A stretch of 64,000 nucleotides of DNA from Circinella minor (Eukaryota; Mucoromycota; Mucoromycetes; Mucorales; Lichtheimiaceae), in the NCBI GenBank assembly GCA_016758965.1, contig JAEPRB010000008.1:1-64000 (forward strand). Direction: 5' to 3'. Both the position numbers and the translations under genes were made by a program. Shown in pieces: positions 1 to 13,104 of this stretch (position 1 is the stretch's first letter; every line of letters starts with the position of its first letter). Below the pieces are notes generated by a model. It was not told where the DNA came from. It searched no databases and was given only the letters and a program-made list of their open reading frames with translations.

Positions 1-1503
<1,503 letters not shown>

Positions 1504-3200
1504 TTAAAAGTTAGGTGTGCAAATTTCAGGTCGACAATGACTTGTGAAATTAGCTTGTTCGGATTCCACTTGAAGTGTAGTATGATGAACACCATATTTG
1601 TCACACACAATACGTTGTCCTCTAGCCAAAATTTCATCATAATTCAATTCTGCATCGCGTGAAACAGTGATATGAGCTGTCAATGAACTTTTACCAGGTG
1701 ACAAAGTCCATACATGAAGATCGTGAACAGCAATAACACCAGGAATCTTTTTCAAAGATCGTTCAATAGCTTCAGGTTCAATATGGCCTGGTGTACCTTC
1801 CATCAATACACCTAATGAATCACGAACAAGATGATAGGTAGTATAAAGTACCAACAAGGAAAAGATAAATGTACAGATAGGATCGACAATGGTTAAGTTG
1901 GGTTTGAAAAGTAAAATAATAGATGATACCAACACGCCAATGGAAGCTAATAAATCACCAATGACATGTAATGCTGCAGCACGTAAATTGATGTTGGTTT
2001 CCTAAATAATAAACATTCCATATTTTTGTTAATATAATTATTATATTACATCCTTGCGAGGCTCAATTATGAGTTGTTTTTTTCTTACCTTGTGTACAAC
2101 GCCTCTTTCACTTTCATTATCATGATCATGATTATGGTCATGGTCGTGAGAATGTTCTTCATCATGAGTATGACCATGACTATGATCGTGGTCACCATGA
2201 CTATGTCCATGGTGATGACCACCCAAAACATATGCCAAACTATTTTGATTATACATATATATATATATATATTATAAATTAAAGACCATCCCATTTAATC
2301 ATTTATTTATATTCCCAATCTTATGTGCTCAAACCAAAAATAAATATAAATGAATAACTTACACAATGTTAACAGCAACACCAATAGATGCAGTAATACA
2401 CATCTATAATAAAAATCTGAATTAGAATCTTTTGAATGAAAGTTTATCGGAATTATGCAAAGGAAAAAAAAATAACTTACCAAACGTGCATCAATTTCTT
2501 GAGGGTTTTTAATTCTTTCAATTGCTTCACGTACCAAAAATGCAGTTAATATCCAGATAGTAAATACTGAAACCATGGCAGCAATTACTTCAGCACGATG
2601 AAATCCAAAAGTATGTCCTGCATATAATAATAATAAAAATAACCCGCGTATTTTTTTTTTCTTTAATTTCAATGTTTCCTATTTTTTTTGAGGGGGGGGG
2701 GAGGGAAAAATTAATTGTTTCTAAATAAACTTACGCTTTGTAGGTGGTTTCTCTGCTAAATAAATAGCGGCTAAAGCAACAATAAAACTTGCTACATCTG
2801 ACAATAAATGAAAAGCATCGGACATTAATGCTATAAAAAATTGAATTTAAAGATTTTGTATAGTTAGAGTCAATCTAATAAATACATGTACAAATATTTA
2901 TGATTCGAGATATGTATATATGTTTAAGCTTTTACCTAACGAATTAGCAAAATAACCAGCAATCAATTCCATTGAAAAAAAGGCAAGAGCTAAAGCAGTA
3001 GCAAACCAAAGTTTATTTTTAGTAGAACGAGCAGCATTGTTATCTCGGCTAGAAACATTGGCACATTTTTGATTTATCATTGTATATGAAACAATAGATC
3101 CAGATCGTACTCGAGAAAAAGATGAAGGATCATTAGATATCACCAAAGGTGATGTTTCATCTATTTCATTTGAATGCCTTGACTTGATACTTGAAGGCAT
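1504..3200 (-). CDS. Zinc transporter, cation diffusion facilitator (CDF/ZnT, SLC30-like)
   Basis: Proton-coupled export of Zn2+ from the cytosol into vacuole or secretory compartments. Six exons: 2936-3200, 2735-2830, 2481-2617, 2363-2403, 2239 down to 2089, and 1504-2001; they join in frame to 395 aa. The two metal-site HxxxD motifs are visible: DAFHLLSD in TM2 (about H96/D100) and LHVIGD in TM5 (about H242/D246). Between TM4 and TM5 (residues about 188-222) lies a His/Asp-rich cytosolic loop typical of the ZRC1/ZnT2-like group. The C-terminal cytoplasmic domain contains VHDLHVWTLSPGK, a CDF signature. The N-terminus is Ser-rich. The gene is divergent from the bL34m gene, with 283 bp between start codons. 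Zn specificity is inferred from the HxxxD pair. Localisation (vacuole, ER or Golgi) cannot be read from the sequence. Confidence 0.95.
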
Positions 3201-3483
3201 TATTTTGTTTTCACTTTTTGAGAGAAAAAACAGGTATATAATATAATATTGAAACTATTGAAAAGATAAAAATAAATAAGAAAAGAAGAAAAAAGAAGAA
3301 TAGTAATGGAAATAAGAAGTCCAGGTTTGAAGTATTTTTTTTTTCTTTATTAACCGGGAAAAGAATTCAACCGGCATTCGAAGTGTTAATTAATTTTTAA
3401 GTCACAAGTAAATTTCCATAAACAAATTTGAAAAACTGTAAGCTTTTTGCTTTTTTTACTCCCCTTTTTAAAATCATAACAAA
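3201..3483. promoter_or_regulatory. Shared 283 bp divergent promoter region (zinc transporter / bL34m)
   Basis: The two start codons face away from each other with 283 bp between them, so both core promoters must lie here. The segment holds long A/T runs (for example around 3334-3345) and a short GC-richer stretch near 3353-3380. No TATA consensus stands out at a fixed distance on either side. The bidirectional role is inferred from geometry only. Confidence 0.45.
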
Positions 3484-3876
3484 ATGTCATTGTTGAATCG
3501 TTTATGTACCTTGGTTCCAAACCGCATGGCTTCTGCCATGTCTATTTCTACAGCACATACTACTATGGCAAGACCTAGTATGCTTACAGGATTAACTTCT
3601 ACGTAAAGTATATTTGATTTATATATCTTTCTTGACAACTTTATTTCTTGTTTTCTAAATGATCTTTTACATAAATAATTTAGTACTACTACACCTTTGG
3701 GCGCTATCAATCCTTTTGCAACACAAATGCGTTTCGTTACCTATGGCAATACTTTTCAACCTTCGAATTTAGTACGTAAAAGACGTCATGGTTTCCTTTC
3801 TCGCTTGGCAACAAAGAATGGTCGTCGTGTTATTGCTAGACGTCGTGCAAAGGGCAGAAGAAATTTATCCCATTAA
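3484..3876 (+). CDS. MRPL34: Mitochondrial ribosomal protein bL34m
   Basis: Small, very basic protein of the mitochondrial large subunit. Exons 3484-3602 and 3684-3876 join in frame to 103 aa. The C-terminal 45 residues are a textbook bL34 domain: [18 protein letters not shown] is followed by ARRRAKGRR and the protein ends SH. The N-terminal ~55 residues are rich in Ser, Thr, Met and Arg and lack acidic residues, as expected of a mitochondrial targeting presequence. The length matches fungal homologues, which add a presequence to the ~45 aa bacterial core. The ATG at 3484 opens the presequence directly. The single intron (81 bp) has a GTAAAG donor and TTTAG acceptor. It is transcribed divergently from the zinc transporter. 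Confidence 0.95.
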
Positions 3877-4225
3877 AAAAACAATCAACTAGTGTATACG
3901 TGTTATCTATATACAACAACAACAACAACAACAGCAAAAATGACGCTTATCTTACACAACATAAACCGTAAAAAAACGATTTATATACAATGCATCCATT
4001 AACCTTTTCCCTCTTTAACCCTTATCAACCATTTTTTTTCTTGTACATTTGATTATATTATTATTATTATTATATTAAAAAAAAGTTCTTTTTTTTTTAT
4101 GTTCTTATATTTACATTAAATTTATATTACTTTTGGATGAAAGGGGAGAGAACTATTACAGCAAAACTATTACTATTATTATTATTCTAAATGATTTATT
4201 ATTATGATTACATTATTATATATTA

Positions 4226-5762
4226 TCAAGGAATATTAGCATTATCCAATGCATTTTGAACAACTTGTCGAATTGAACGAGATGGATCTCGCATTTGATC
4301 CATAAGGTGACGACGAAAATCACGGCCTTTTTTACCAGTATAAAGCATTGTCAATGGTTTGATAAGAATACTGAGAGGTGGTATTCTTATTCCTTCCATT
4401 TTAAATACGGGTCTAGAGGGTAAAGATTCAATATAGTCTATAATTATGTTATATATAAATATTCTTGATTTAGTTACGTGATAATGAACATTTATACATC
4501 CACACTAAAATAAAATAAAAAATTGTTTACCAAGATATTCTGAAATGATGGCTCTGGGGGATTTGATTTCATGGTCAGGAATTTCGTAAATATCTATTCA
4601 TTGCATTATAATTAATTAATTAAAAAGAATAACCTGGATTCTTCAAATTTCAAATGATATGTATATATTACCTCTATCCATCTTCTGTAAGAATAGTGGA
4701 TTATCCATCACTAAAATAATAAATGAATAAAAAACTGTCAATAATAATAATATATAGTTATTCCAAAAGAAAAAAAAAAAGTGAATTTTAATATACCTTT
4801 TCTTCCAATCATACACCCATCCACTTGATTTAATGCATTTGCAATATCACCAGTTTCAGTAAATCCGCCATTGATACTAATAGGTATTTCTGGAAATTTC
4901 TCAGCAATTTGATAAACTCGATCATAATTTAAAGGTGGAACGGCTCGATTTTGTTTTGGTGATAATCCTTTCAATAAACATTTTCGAGCATGTAAAATTA
5001 AATGAGGTATAGGTCGAGATGTACTATTACATGTATCCACCTATTACATATTATATATATTAGTTCACTGTCACTTGCTTTCTTTATAGTTATAAAGATA
5101 TTAATATTTTGTACTTACAAATTTATGTAAAAAATCAAATGAATCCAAATTATCTACACCTAATCGACATTTAACAGTAACAGGTATGGATACAGCTTCT
5201 TGCATAGCATTTAAAACATTAGCCACAATATCTGGAGACTTCATTAGTACAGCACCAAATTGTCCACTTTGAACTGCTTTACTTGGACATCCCACATTGA
5301 TATTCACTTCACTGTATCCTTGATCTTGCAAAATTTTGGCTGCTTTGGCCATATTTTCAGGGTTGGAACCTCCTAATTGCACAATGACATTAGATCTAGG
5401 AGGTCCAATAAAAGCATCTAAATGATTTTGATGAGCAATAATAGCTTGATCGAAATGCATTTCTGTATAATAAGCGTAACGATTTCCCGATATAATGTGA
5501 AGTAATTCCAAAAAGTACTATATTTGTTTTATATATATATAATAATGAGTTATTGATTGATTCAAGTTACTTATTCCCTCCCCAAGGAACCGAAGAACAA
5601 GAGAAAAAAATAATAATAATTTATTACAGGTGTTGAAATGTCAACCATAGGTGCAACAGAGATTGGCCATTTAAGTCGTCGTTTTTCTTGTTCTAATAAC
5701 ATTGTTGCTGTACTAGTAAATGATCTTTTGACAATATTAAAAATACTGTTCCTTAGAAACAT
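4226..5762 (-). CDS. DusA-type tRNA-dihydrouridine synthase-like protein, predicted mitochondrial, catalytic Cys replaced by Val
   Basis: FMN-dependent dihydrouridine synthase family, closest in motif layout to bacterial DusA. Exons 5628-5762, 5119-5517, 4797-5040, 4672-4710, 4531-4593 and 4226-4437 join in frame to 363 aa. Visible landmarks: APMVD at 37-41, YTEM, VQLGGSNPENMAKAAK (91-106), NINVGCPS (117-124), IPVTVKCRLG (the conserved Lys), HAR, NGGFTETGD and GRKVMDNP. The first ~20 residues (Arg, Phe, Ser, Thr, no acids) look like a mitochondrial presequence. Oddity: the family motif G-x-FGACLM reads GQFGAVLM, so the catalytic general-acid Cys is Val135 (codon at 5248-5250). FMN-binding motifs are kept. 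It may be an inactive or RNA-binding paralogue, or use another acid. The start ATG at 5762 was chosen because the longer ORF reading begins in a poly-T tract. The 3' end is convergent with bL34m. Confidence 0.9.
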
Positions 5763-5913
5763 GACCAAAGGTTTGTTTAGTGTTTTTATACTGGTTCGTC
5801 TGAAATTATTATTTTTTTTTTCTATAATCCGCCAAAAAAAAAAAAAAAAAAAAAAAAAAGCGCACAGACCATCCACCTTTAGTTTTTTAAAAAAAGTAGG
5901 GTTATTTATTTAA

Positions 5914-7562
5914 TTATTCTTTTTTTATATAGGATTGCCTACTGTTGTTGTTATTTTTGTTATAATTCGTATTTCTATTATAATTATAATTATTATTCAT
6001 ATTATTACTATTATTATTATTGTAATTTTTTGAGACAAAGTTCTCTAATTCTAGTCGTTGTTCTTCAGTAATAGGTGCATGAGAAAAGATACAATGATCA
6101 CCATTGGCACAATTTCCTCGAATATGAAAAAACGTACAAGGCTTTATAGCTGTCACATCATCATCTGGATGAATACTTGCTTTGAGTTCTTTTAATTCAG
6201 ATTCACCAAGAGTTTCATGAGAAAATAAACATTCTTCAGCATTGGTACAAAAACCTTTCAAGTGATAATATTTACAAGGACCCGTTAAAGCATGGAGACG
6301 ACGACGAAGATCATGATTTAATGGTTCATGTGAATACGGACAATTAGGCCCAGTATCACATTTTCCTGTCAAATGAAAAAATCTACATGGTTCCAAACTT
6401 AAATCCTAATTGTTCAAGAATTAATACCATATTTCTATGTCCTCTTTGTCTCTCACTCGTGTGTTCACTAGTTACTTACATGACTAAAATTGCAATCATT
6501 CCCCTTTGTACAGGACCCCGTTTTAAAATGTCGACATACCATTAATACAGATTCTCCTTCATGTAAAAACCTACAATGAGCACCCTAATAAAATGATATT
6601 ATAAGTCAATATCAAAATTTTGCCAATCCATATTTTTAATTTACTACTATAATATCTTACCTCTTTACATTTTCCTGCTTTGAAATATCTACATGGTACA
6701 CGTTTATCTAATGGTGGTAATTGTGGATCTCTAGGTTGACGACCTGGATGTTTTTTCGGTTTTGTTTTTGTTGGTATAGAAGAAGAAGGTAATGATTGTG
6801 CTCCTTGTCCTTTATAAATATCTTGCATTAATTTTTGTCGTTTTGAATCTCTTCCTAATACTAATAAATCAATTAGAAACTAAGGTTACTATTTCACATC
6901 ACTTTTGTTTCCCCCATATACTAAATATATTAATATATTAATCCAATAATAGTTTACCCTCGTTTGCTACTGTCAAAATGTCAAGATTGGAAGAAGAATT
7001 ATTGTTACTAAACTGACTACCGTTATATAATCTTCTCCGTTGTTGATATTGACCAGATTTCGATTTATTTCCACATTTTCTCTTTGACTTCTTTTTCCCA
7101 TTAGTGCCTTCGTGAAAAGCTAATAAAGAATCAAAATCCATATCTCCTGCAGAAGTCTGTGTTGTTTCACCATGATTCATTTCTGATGGTGGTGGTGGTG
7201 GTGGTGATGATGATATAACTGGTTTAGATCTCGCTTTTGATTGTGAAGCTACATTATCCAATAAATTAGCTAAAAATTCTCGATTATCGTCAAGACCATT
7301 ATTATTAACAAGTGTTTGATGTTGTGATGGTGCTGTCATTGTTTTTCTTAACGTTGACTCTGATGGTTTGGAAGCTTTTGGTAATGAATCATGTTTAGTA
7401 AGATCGTTTAATGGATTGTTAGTGGGTATTGTTGATTCTATGCCTTTGGTAACAGCATGAGAATTAGTAATATTGTTGGGAATCGGATCTGATCGAGAAA
7501 CTTGGGTGTTTGACAGGAATGACGGTATAGTATTAGTCGTTGCTGTAGTTAAAGAATTGGAA

Positions 7563-7595
<33 letters not shown>

Positions 7596-7687
7596 GAAGC
7601 GTTTGATTTTTGGTTATTGGTTGCTTGATTAACTACTCCAAGTAGACCAAGTAAAAAACTATTATTTTGTTGATCTGACGATGCCAT
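5914..7687 (-). CDS. CCCH zinc-finger protein with five tandem fingers
   Basis: Predicted RNA-binding nuclear protein. Exons 6958-7687, 6661-6854, 6480-6584 and 5914-6405 join in frame to 506 aa. The N-terminal ~245 residues are low complexity (a Ser run encoded by repeated TCG codons at about 7563-7593, Pro run, Lys-rich stretch) and probably disordered. Five fingers follow: two C-X7-C-X5-C-X3-H (first split by the exon 2/3 junction) and three C-X8-C-X5-C-X3-H, each opening with P/V-C-[RKT]-[FY]-[FY]. The tail is Asn/Tyr-rich and ends KKE. The spacing and the short gaps between fingers recall the ZC3H4/ZC3H6/ZC3H8 and suppressor-of-sable group, which act in nuclear restriction of transcription; that parallel is inference. 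An orthologue name is not assigned. Confidence 0.85.
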
Positions 7688-8037
7688 AAGTTAAAAAATA
7701 AAATAGGGAGATCGTGTTCAAAGTTAAAGCAGAATTTTATGAAAAATGTTTCGCAGTTTATTACTACTACCTTGTTTTCGAATTTTTTTTTCTTTTTTAG
7801 ATAAGCGACAAAAGCGTCCCATTCCCCCCTTTATTTATTTACTTTACTTTGCAGAAAATTATAGATTCAAGATTTGATGCATATTATTAATAATTAGAAT
7901 AAGAAAAAATAGAGTCATATTTTTATAGGAATATAATTTAGTTAAGTTAGAAATAAAAATAAAACACATACAACAACTACAACAACAAAAGACAATGATT
8001 TGATGTTAACACTAGTATTATTGATATCTCTTGTTGA

Positions 8038-8202
8038 TTAATAATTGGAATTGTCAGAAATACGTATGAAATTACTAGTATCTTCAAAGCCGCTATTAGA
8101 ACTTTTAGAAGAGTTAATCGATTGATAAGCAGAACAGGGATCAATATAATAATATGTATGGTATGAAGAAGTTGACCTCGTTAGTAGAAGACTATGTATC
8201 AT
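8038..8202 (-). CDS. Possible short ORF or terminal exon, unknown
   Basis: A 54-residue open frame from the ATG at 8202 to a TAA at 8038, Ser/Tyr/Asn-rich, containing SINSSKSSNSGFEDTS. The composition resembles the disordered tail of a fungal protein more than random AT-rich translation. No partner exon could be joined with confidence, although coding-like sequence lies upstream near 8.7 kb. No homologue is recognised. It may be the last exon of a decayed gene or chance. Confidence 0.2.
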   Translation of the reverse strand: MIHSLLLTRSTSSYHTYYYIDPCSAYQSINSSKSSNSGFEDTSNFIRISDNSNY

Positions 8203-8689
8203 ACTCACCGGCCAATAAAAGCAAAATATAAAATTATAAATTCATAGAAAAAAACTGATACGTAATATATAAAATATCTTTTTTTTTTGTCTGTGAATAT
8301 TTGTTATTATGAAATACCTTTTTTATATGGTCAATTTAAAAAATAATAAGCAACAAGAAGAGTAATGGACAATTTTTGCTCATACGTAAAAGGTTATATG
8401 AGTAGACCTTAGAATAATTTATAATCCAAAGGTGTACAAGCCTGTTCTTGAATTACCTAGACAATCACCAATGATTAAGATAAAGAAGTAATAGCACATT
8501 GTAAGCCTGAAAACATTTCATGGTTTTTTTATTGGTGTATATACTATACCGCTGAAAAAAGAATTCCTTGGTAATAACAATCCACTCTACTACTAAAATA
8601 TGTTCTGTAACAATTGGGATTTTTTTTTTAAAAAAAAAAACACAGGTAAAAAATGGCTTTAAAGAAAAAGTATATATATTATGATAATG

Positions 8690-8830
8690 TATTGCATTTA
8701 CTACGTAAATTGAGATATTGAAGAGCTTTTTTGGCAACATTTGGAGCTTCTCGTACGTAATGAAGAGAGCGATATTTTATCAGTGTGTGCGTAACTCATT
8801 ATCTTTTGTAATAATTTAAATGCTTTTACA
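8690..8830 (-). pseudogene. Frame-broken coding-like remnant
   Basis: Read on the minus strand, one frame gives an amphipathic stretch containing AFKLLQKIMSYAHTD, and an adjacent frame continues with YVREAPNVAKKALQYLNLR. Both look like helical-repeat coding sequence, but no GT-AG intron bridges them and stops flank each, so the frame appears broken. The origin is unknown. It could be a remnant of an ARM/HEAT or TPR-type gene. The evidence is composition only. Confidence 0.2.
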
Positions 8831-10008
8831 GTAAAAAGTACTGTTTATGAAGCACTTTATACGTAGCCAATCTATTTTATTTATATAATATTAAAGAATT
8901 CGCATATAGTACTACTTTATATCTTAGTATAATCATCGTCGAATTTCATATTTTCTTTCTTGTTTTCCCTTTTCTTTTGTGGTGTATCTCCCCATTTGTT
9001 ATAATTAACATTATCCCATCACTCGTTCTTATTATTTTACTTACTATCTTCCTTTCTGTATCTTATCTGGTTGATATATAATTGTATGAGACTCTACATG
9101 AAAAACGAATGAGTTCTTTTTATAATACGTATGCATGCATGAATCACACTACGTAATGTATATAGTGAACTTGAATTAACTTTTGGACATATTCCAAAAA
9201 ACCTCTTTTATGGATTTTATCAAAATCGTTATCAAAGATATTATTATTAAAGTTAACAAATTATATACGTACGTACGTATTATTTATTTTATCAGCATCA
9301 ATGATAGAAAAACAGGATTAAAGTAGCCCTCTACTTGACAAATGGATTTCAAGAATTTTATCTCAAAAATAGTACACATTTTATATTTAACAACAGATAC
9401 ACAGTACAGTAAGTAAATATATAAGCGAGTATATTATATTTACATATACAGGCATTGGAATATTGAAGAAAGAACAATGTACGTACGTATAAATATTTTA
9501 TAATTCTCGTTAAGTATCAAAATAAACTATTTGTACGTATCACTAAATTACTTATTTTACTGTGGTAAACTGGTGTGTAAGAAATATATATAATACCATA
9601 TCTTTTATGTACAGTAATCATTCATTTTGTTCGTTTTTCTGCATGCGTACGTAGTCACACCAGTGGTGAATATCATTTGTAGTAATATAGGTTTTTTTTA
9701 GTTATTTCTACGAAACTCACTTGTTGATTCTTAAAACATGGAACATGATATATCAGTACAATACTGTACCTATATGTTCAAATATTTTCTAACTACGTAG
9801 TATTACGAACCATGGAAAAAATGTAAAAGTTCTAATACGTACGTATTAATTTTGTTGCTTAATATTCGACGCATTTTTTTTTTTTTTTTTTGCTTTTCAT
9901 GTTTTGATAAACTATATTATTCATTAAAATACATTACGAAAGAAATTGATATCATATATGCTTTTAAAAATAATATCTTTATTTTGTATTTATATGTGTA
10001 ATTCACTA

Positions 10009-11129
10009 CTACAAGACGACAAAAGTTCCTGAGAAAATACATACTATCATCATTATAGCGAAAATTTGGATTTGAAGATGAGGGGCTTGTAAACCAATTA
10101 CATTGCTTGTTGATAAAATTGAAGGTGATGAAGTTGGAATTAGACCAGCTGTTGTAGAAACGACATTATTGTTATTATTACCGACATAATTATTGCTATT
10201 ACTAGAACTTGTTTCAGCAGGTAAAGCAATTGTTGATGATGATAATGAAGATACGTTACTATTTTTTTATAATGAAAACCAATTAAATATTCATAAAAAT
10301 TATGCGTACGTAGTGCACGTTGCAAATGCTTTTTATTCAAAAATCTGAGGCCCCTTTTTTTATTTATTCTCATTGACTTATTCATTTTATTTAGTGATAC
10401 CATGAATAAAATTAAAAACTTACGGTGTATTAGCACTTGCTATGGCGCAAAAGTTTTCGACAACTCCAGCCTGTATTGCACGAGATGGGTCACTTGGACA
10501 ATTATCCCAGCATGACAGTTTAGCCATACTCCACTAGAATGATATAAAGAAAATAACAAGAAAAAGTCAAAATATAAATATGAATCAATATTATAATTAT
10601 GGTTGTAATAAATAGGGTGTTTCGAGAAATATAAATTATATGTTCATTACATTACCTTGCATAAGCATGTAAAGTCTAAGAATAAAAAAAGACATAATAT
10701 ATATGACGTTTAGCCCATAACATCAATACTTGTATAAGTATGTAGCATAATATAATTTATGTGGATTTTTTGTTGTTATAAAAAAGAGAATAAGATTGTA
10801 CCCTGGGCTGTACACGTTTTTAAATAAATTTCCTGATTTTCAAGGCATAGAGAAAAGCTACATAAAATATAAAATATATACAAAAAAAATTATCACCATG
10901 TGCCATCAATTGAAAGTAGCCAATTTTTTCTTACTGCAATACATAAGTATTTACGGTATAAAATAATATAGAGAAAAAAAACATGTGTAACGTACATTGT
11001 TGGTGCAGTGCAATCATTAGGAGCTTGTGCCACTGCTTTGCAAGACATGAATGTGACCAAGACGACCACAGCAAATAAATATTCAAACAGGGCGGCCGAA
11101 TAATTAAGTGAACCGTTAAAAAGTTTCAT
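10009..11129 (-). CDS. Cysteine-rich GPI-anchored cell-surface protein
   Basis: Predicted secreted wall or plasma-membrane protein of unknown function. Five exons (10996-11129, 10802-10857, 10656-10675, 10424-10533, 10009-10258) join in frame to 189 aa. Residues ~15-35 form a hydrophobic signal peptide ending in Ala residues. A mature Cys-rich domain of about 70 residues follows, with the pattern DC..SLC..KTC..DFTCLCK..LSCWDNCPSDP..NFC, as in many fungal GPI-anchored Ser/Thr-rich proteins. A Ser/Thr/Asn-rich stalk of ~60 residues leads to a C-terminal hydrophobic segment of ~16 residues ending in VVL with no cytosolic tail, the usual GPI signal. Exon 3 is only 20 bp. The gene sits alone in a gene-poor, TACGTA-rich stretch. 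It is related in style to CFEM-like domains but not a clean CFEM match. Confidence 0.85.
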
Positions 11130-13104
11130 AATGCTATTGAATCAATGATGAGAACAAAGAAAAAAAAACCGTTGATTCTTTTTTTTAGCTAGTAGTTGTA
11201 TACGTATTTATAATAAAATAGCATAGAAATGACATGTATATCTTTCTACATTGTATTATATATATAGCGTAAGATCTTTTATAAGGGGCGTGTGTTTTTT
11301 TCTTGGAAAATAACAATAGATTTAGCCCAGGGGTAGTAATTAGTCAAGTTCTAATTACTATTAACAAGGAGATTGATAAAGGAGGGTATGATAATAGTAA
11401 ACAAAGTCATCGTTTTATAACGGCTATCCATATACAACAGTATAAGTTTTTTTTTAGATCGTTGAAACATTAATCTATTACTAACATGGCACGTGAAAAC
11501 ATTCAAAGTAATATTTTTTGTATATACGTATCTGTTTTTTTATTTGAAAAAAAAATATTCAGAAAATATAATTTCAAACACTATACATTTGTATATTTGT
11601 TTTTAGTGTAAGCTTTATACTTAAACAATAAATTTAGTATCAACATTATGACTTTATATATTTATTATAGACAACAGTGATGATTTTGTCAGCAAGTCAC
11701 CGTCAGATCACAATACGTACGTAGTTTAAGTGTAAGTTAGCAAAAATAAAATAATATAAGAACAATATGCGAACACGTGTAAAATAAAGATAACACAATG
11801 CAATTCATTTTTATTTTGACTACTAGCTGATCCATCATTGTTTAAATCGTGAAATATGGTTTAACTTTCGTTGGTTATTATTATGCAGTTATAATTTTAA
11901 ACTGTAAATAAACTTACCTAATTGATTTATAAACAGCTTACGTACTAGCAAAAATAAGAAAAAAGTAAACAAAAGAATAGACAATTTTTGCTATAAATAT
12001 AACATTATCATGAGAGCATAAACTAGATTTTCTCTTATCAACAAATATTATTGTACGTAATGTAATCTATTCTCGGTTATAGCTGTGGTTTAATGTGAGC
12101 GCTTCCATGCTTCCTAACAATTACAACAACACTTGATATTTGTTATAAATATACATCAAGTACTATTACTACAAATAAAGTTATTATACATCGGAATTTT
12201 GAATGAGGTAAAATTATATATATGCTCAAAACAAAATCGTTTGGTAAGTGATTCAATTATTATCACAGTTTCAATATTTTGGTTTAAGTTAAGCTATTAG
12301 ATTCTTTACTTTGGTTTAAAAGTCCATGATATACATATTGATCAAGTAATTAATAATAGCAATTTTAATCATGTTTGGTCTTCTCAAATCCCGACTACTA
12401 CTTATTGAAAACCGAATAGATGAACAACTTCTAATGAATGAGGGTTTAGTTGGATACATTTACCCGTTCATGTATAGTTGTTAGCTCCACAGATGTAAAC
12501 ATGACACTTACAATATCACAAAAAAATACATTTCAGTGATGTTTATAATTCAAGAGCAATAGATAATTAGAAGAATATAGAACCTTTTTTCTTTTTTTTT
12601 TTTTTTTTTTTTTTTTGCTTATTTCTTATCTTTAACATTTTTGGAGTATTACTGTATATTTGTTAGAAAAGAAAAGTTAAGCAATAATTTTAGCTTCCTC
12701 ATTGTTATTTACTATTAGGGGCAATTGACTAGATATAATACTTGTATTGTTTCAATTCCATAAAATTAAATGTCTGTTTCAATGGGTTTATCCATTGTTG
12801 TATAACGTGATACCTTTACTTTATATTACGTATAAGAATGAAAGATAAACTATTATCTTATAAATTTATAATTGTATCTATTTTCAATACTGAAGAGAGC
12901 AAGTATAATTCATGAGAGGTAAAGCAAGAACTTCCACCTCTTTATTATTTTTGATAATCAGTAGTTTCTGATTGATGCAGATATCATATAACGACTCCGT
13001 TTGCTTTCCGCACGCCGACGAAATAGTCACATCTTGCTTAACTTCGTTTGGATCTGCAACTTTCTTGTACTACCGATAACTTTTCCTTTGACCACACACT
13101 CCTA
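11130..13104. other. Divergent intergenic region between the GPI protein gene and MMS19
   Basis: Nearly 2 kb without a recognisable gene on either strand. It must contain both promoters. TACGTA palindromes recur (11714-11723, 11939-11944, 12054-12059). A long T run lies at about 12591-12616. A short GC-richer patch at about 12997-13022, just before the MMS19 start, is the likeliest 5' UTR/core promoter of that gene. Confidence 0.45.

Larger units (their letters stand above)
7688..10008. other. Gene-poor AT-rich region with TACGTA palindromes and weak coding traces
   Basis: No complete gene recognised over 2.3 kb. The segment is strongly AT-rich with many TACGTA hexamers (for example 8702-8707, 8754-8759, 9266-9279, 9480-9489, 9648-9653, 9794-9799, 9836-9845). 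Two coding-like traces on the minus strand are listed separately (8038-8202 and about 8690-8830). The right part contains the 3' flank of the GPI-anchored protein gene and long T runs near 9875-9892. Confidence 0.5.

Noticed and set aside
2074..2294. Met/Ile/Val-rich ORFs on both strands
   Set aside because: Shadows of the His-rich loop of the zinc transporter.
5763..5876. Longer N-terminus for the Dus protein
   Set aside because: It would begin in a poly-Phe stretch from a T homopolymer; the ATG at 5762 gives a sensible presequence.
13048..13104. Upstream extension of MMS19
   Set aside because: The frame opens with TTG, not ATG; the first ATG is at 13105 and gives the normal family length.
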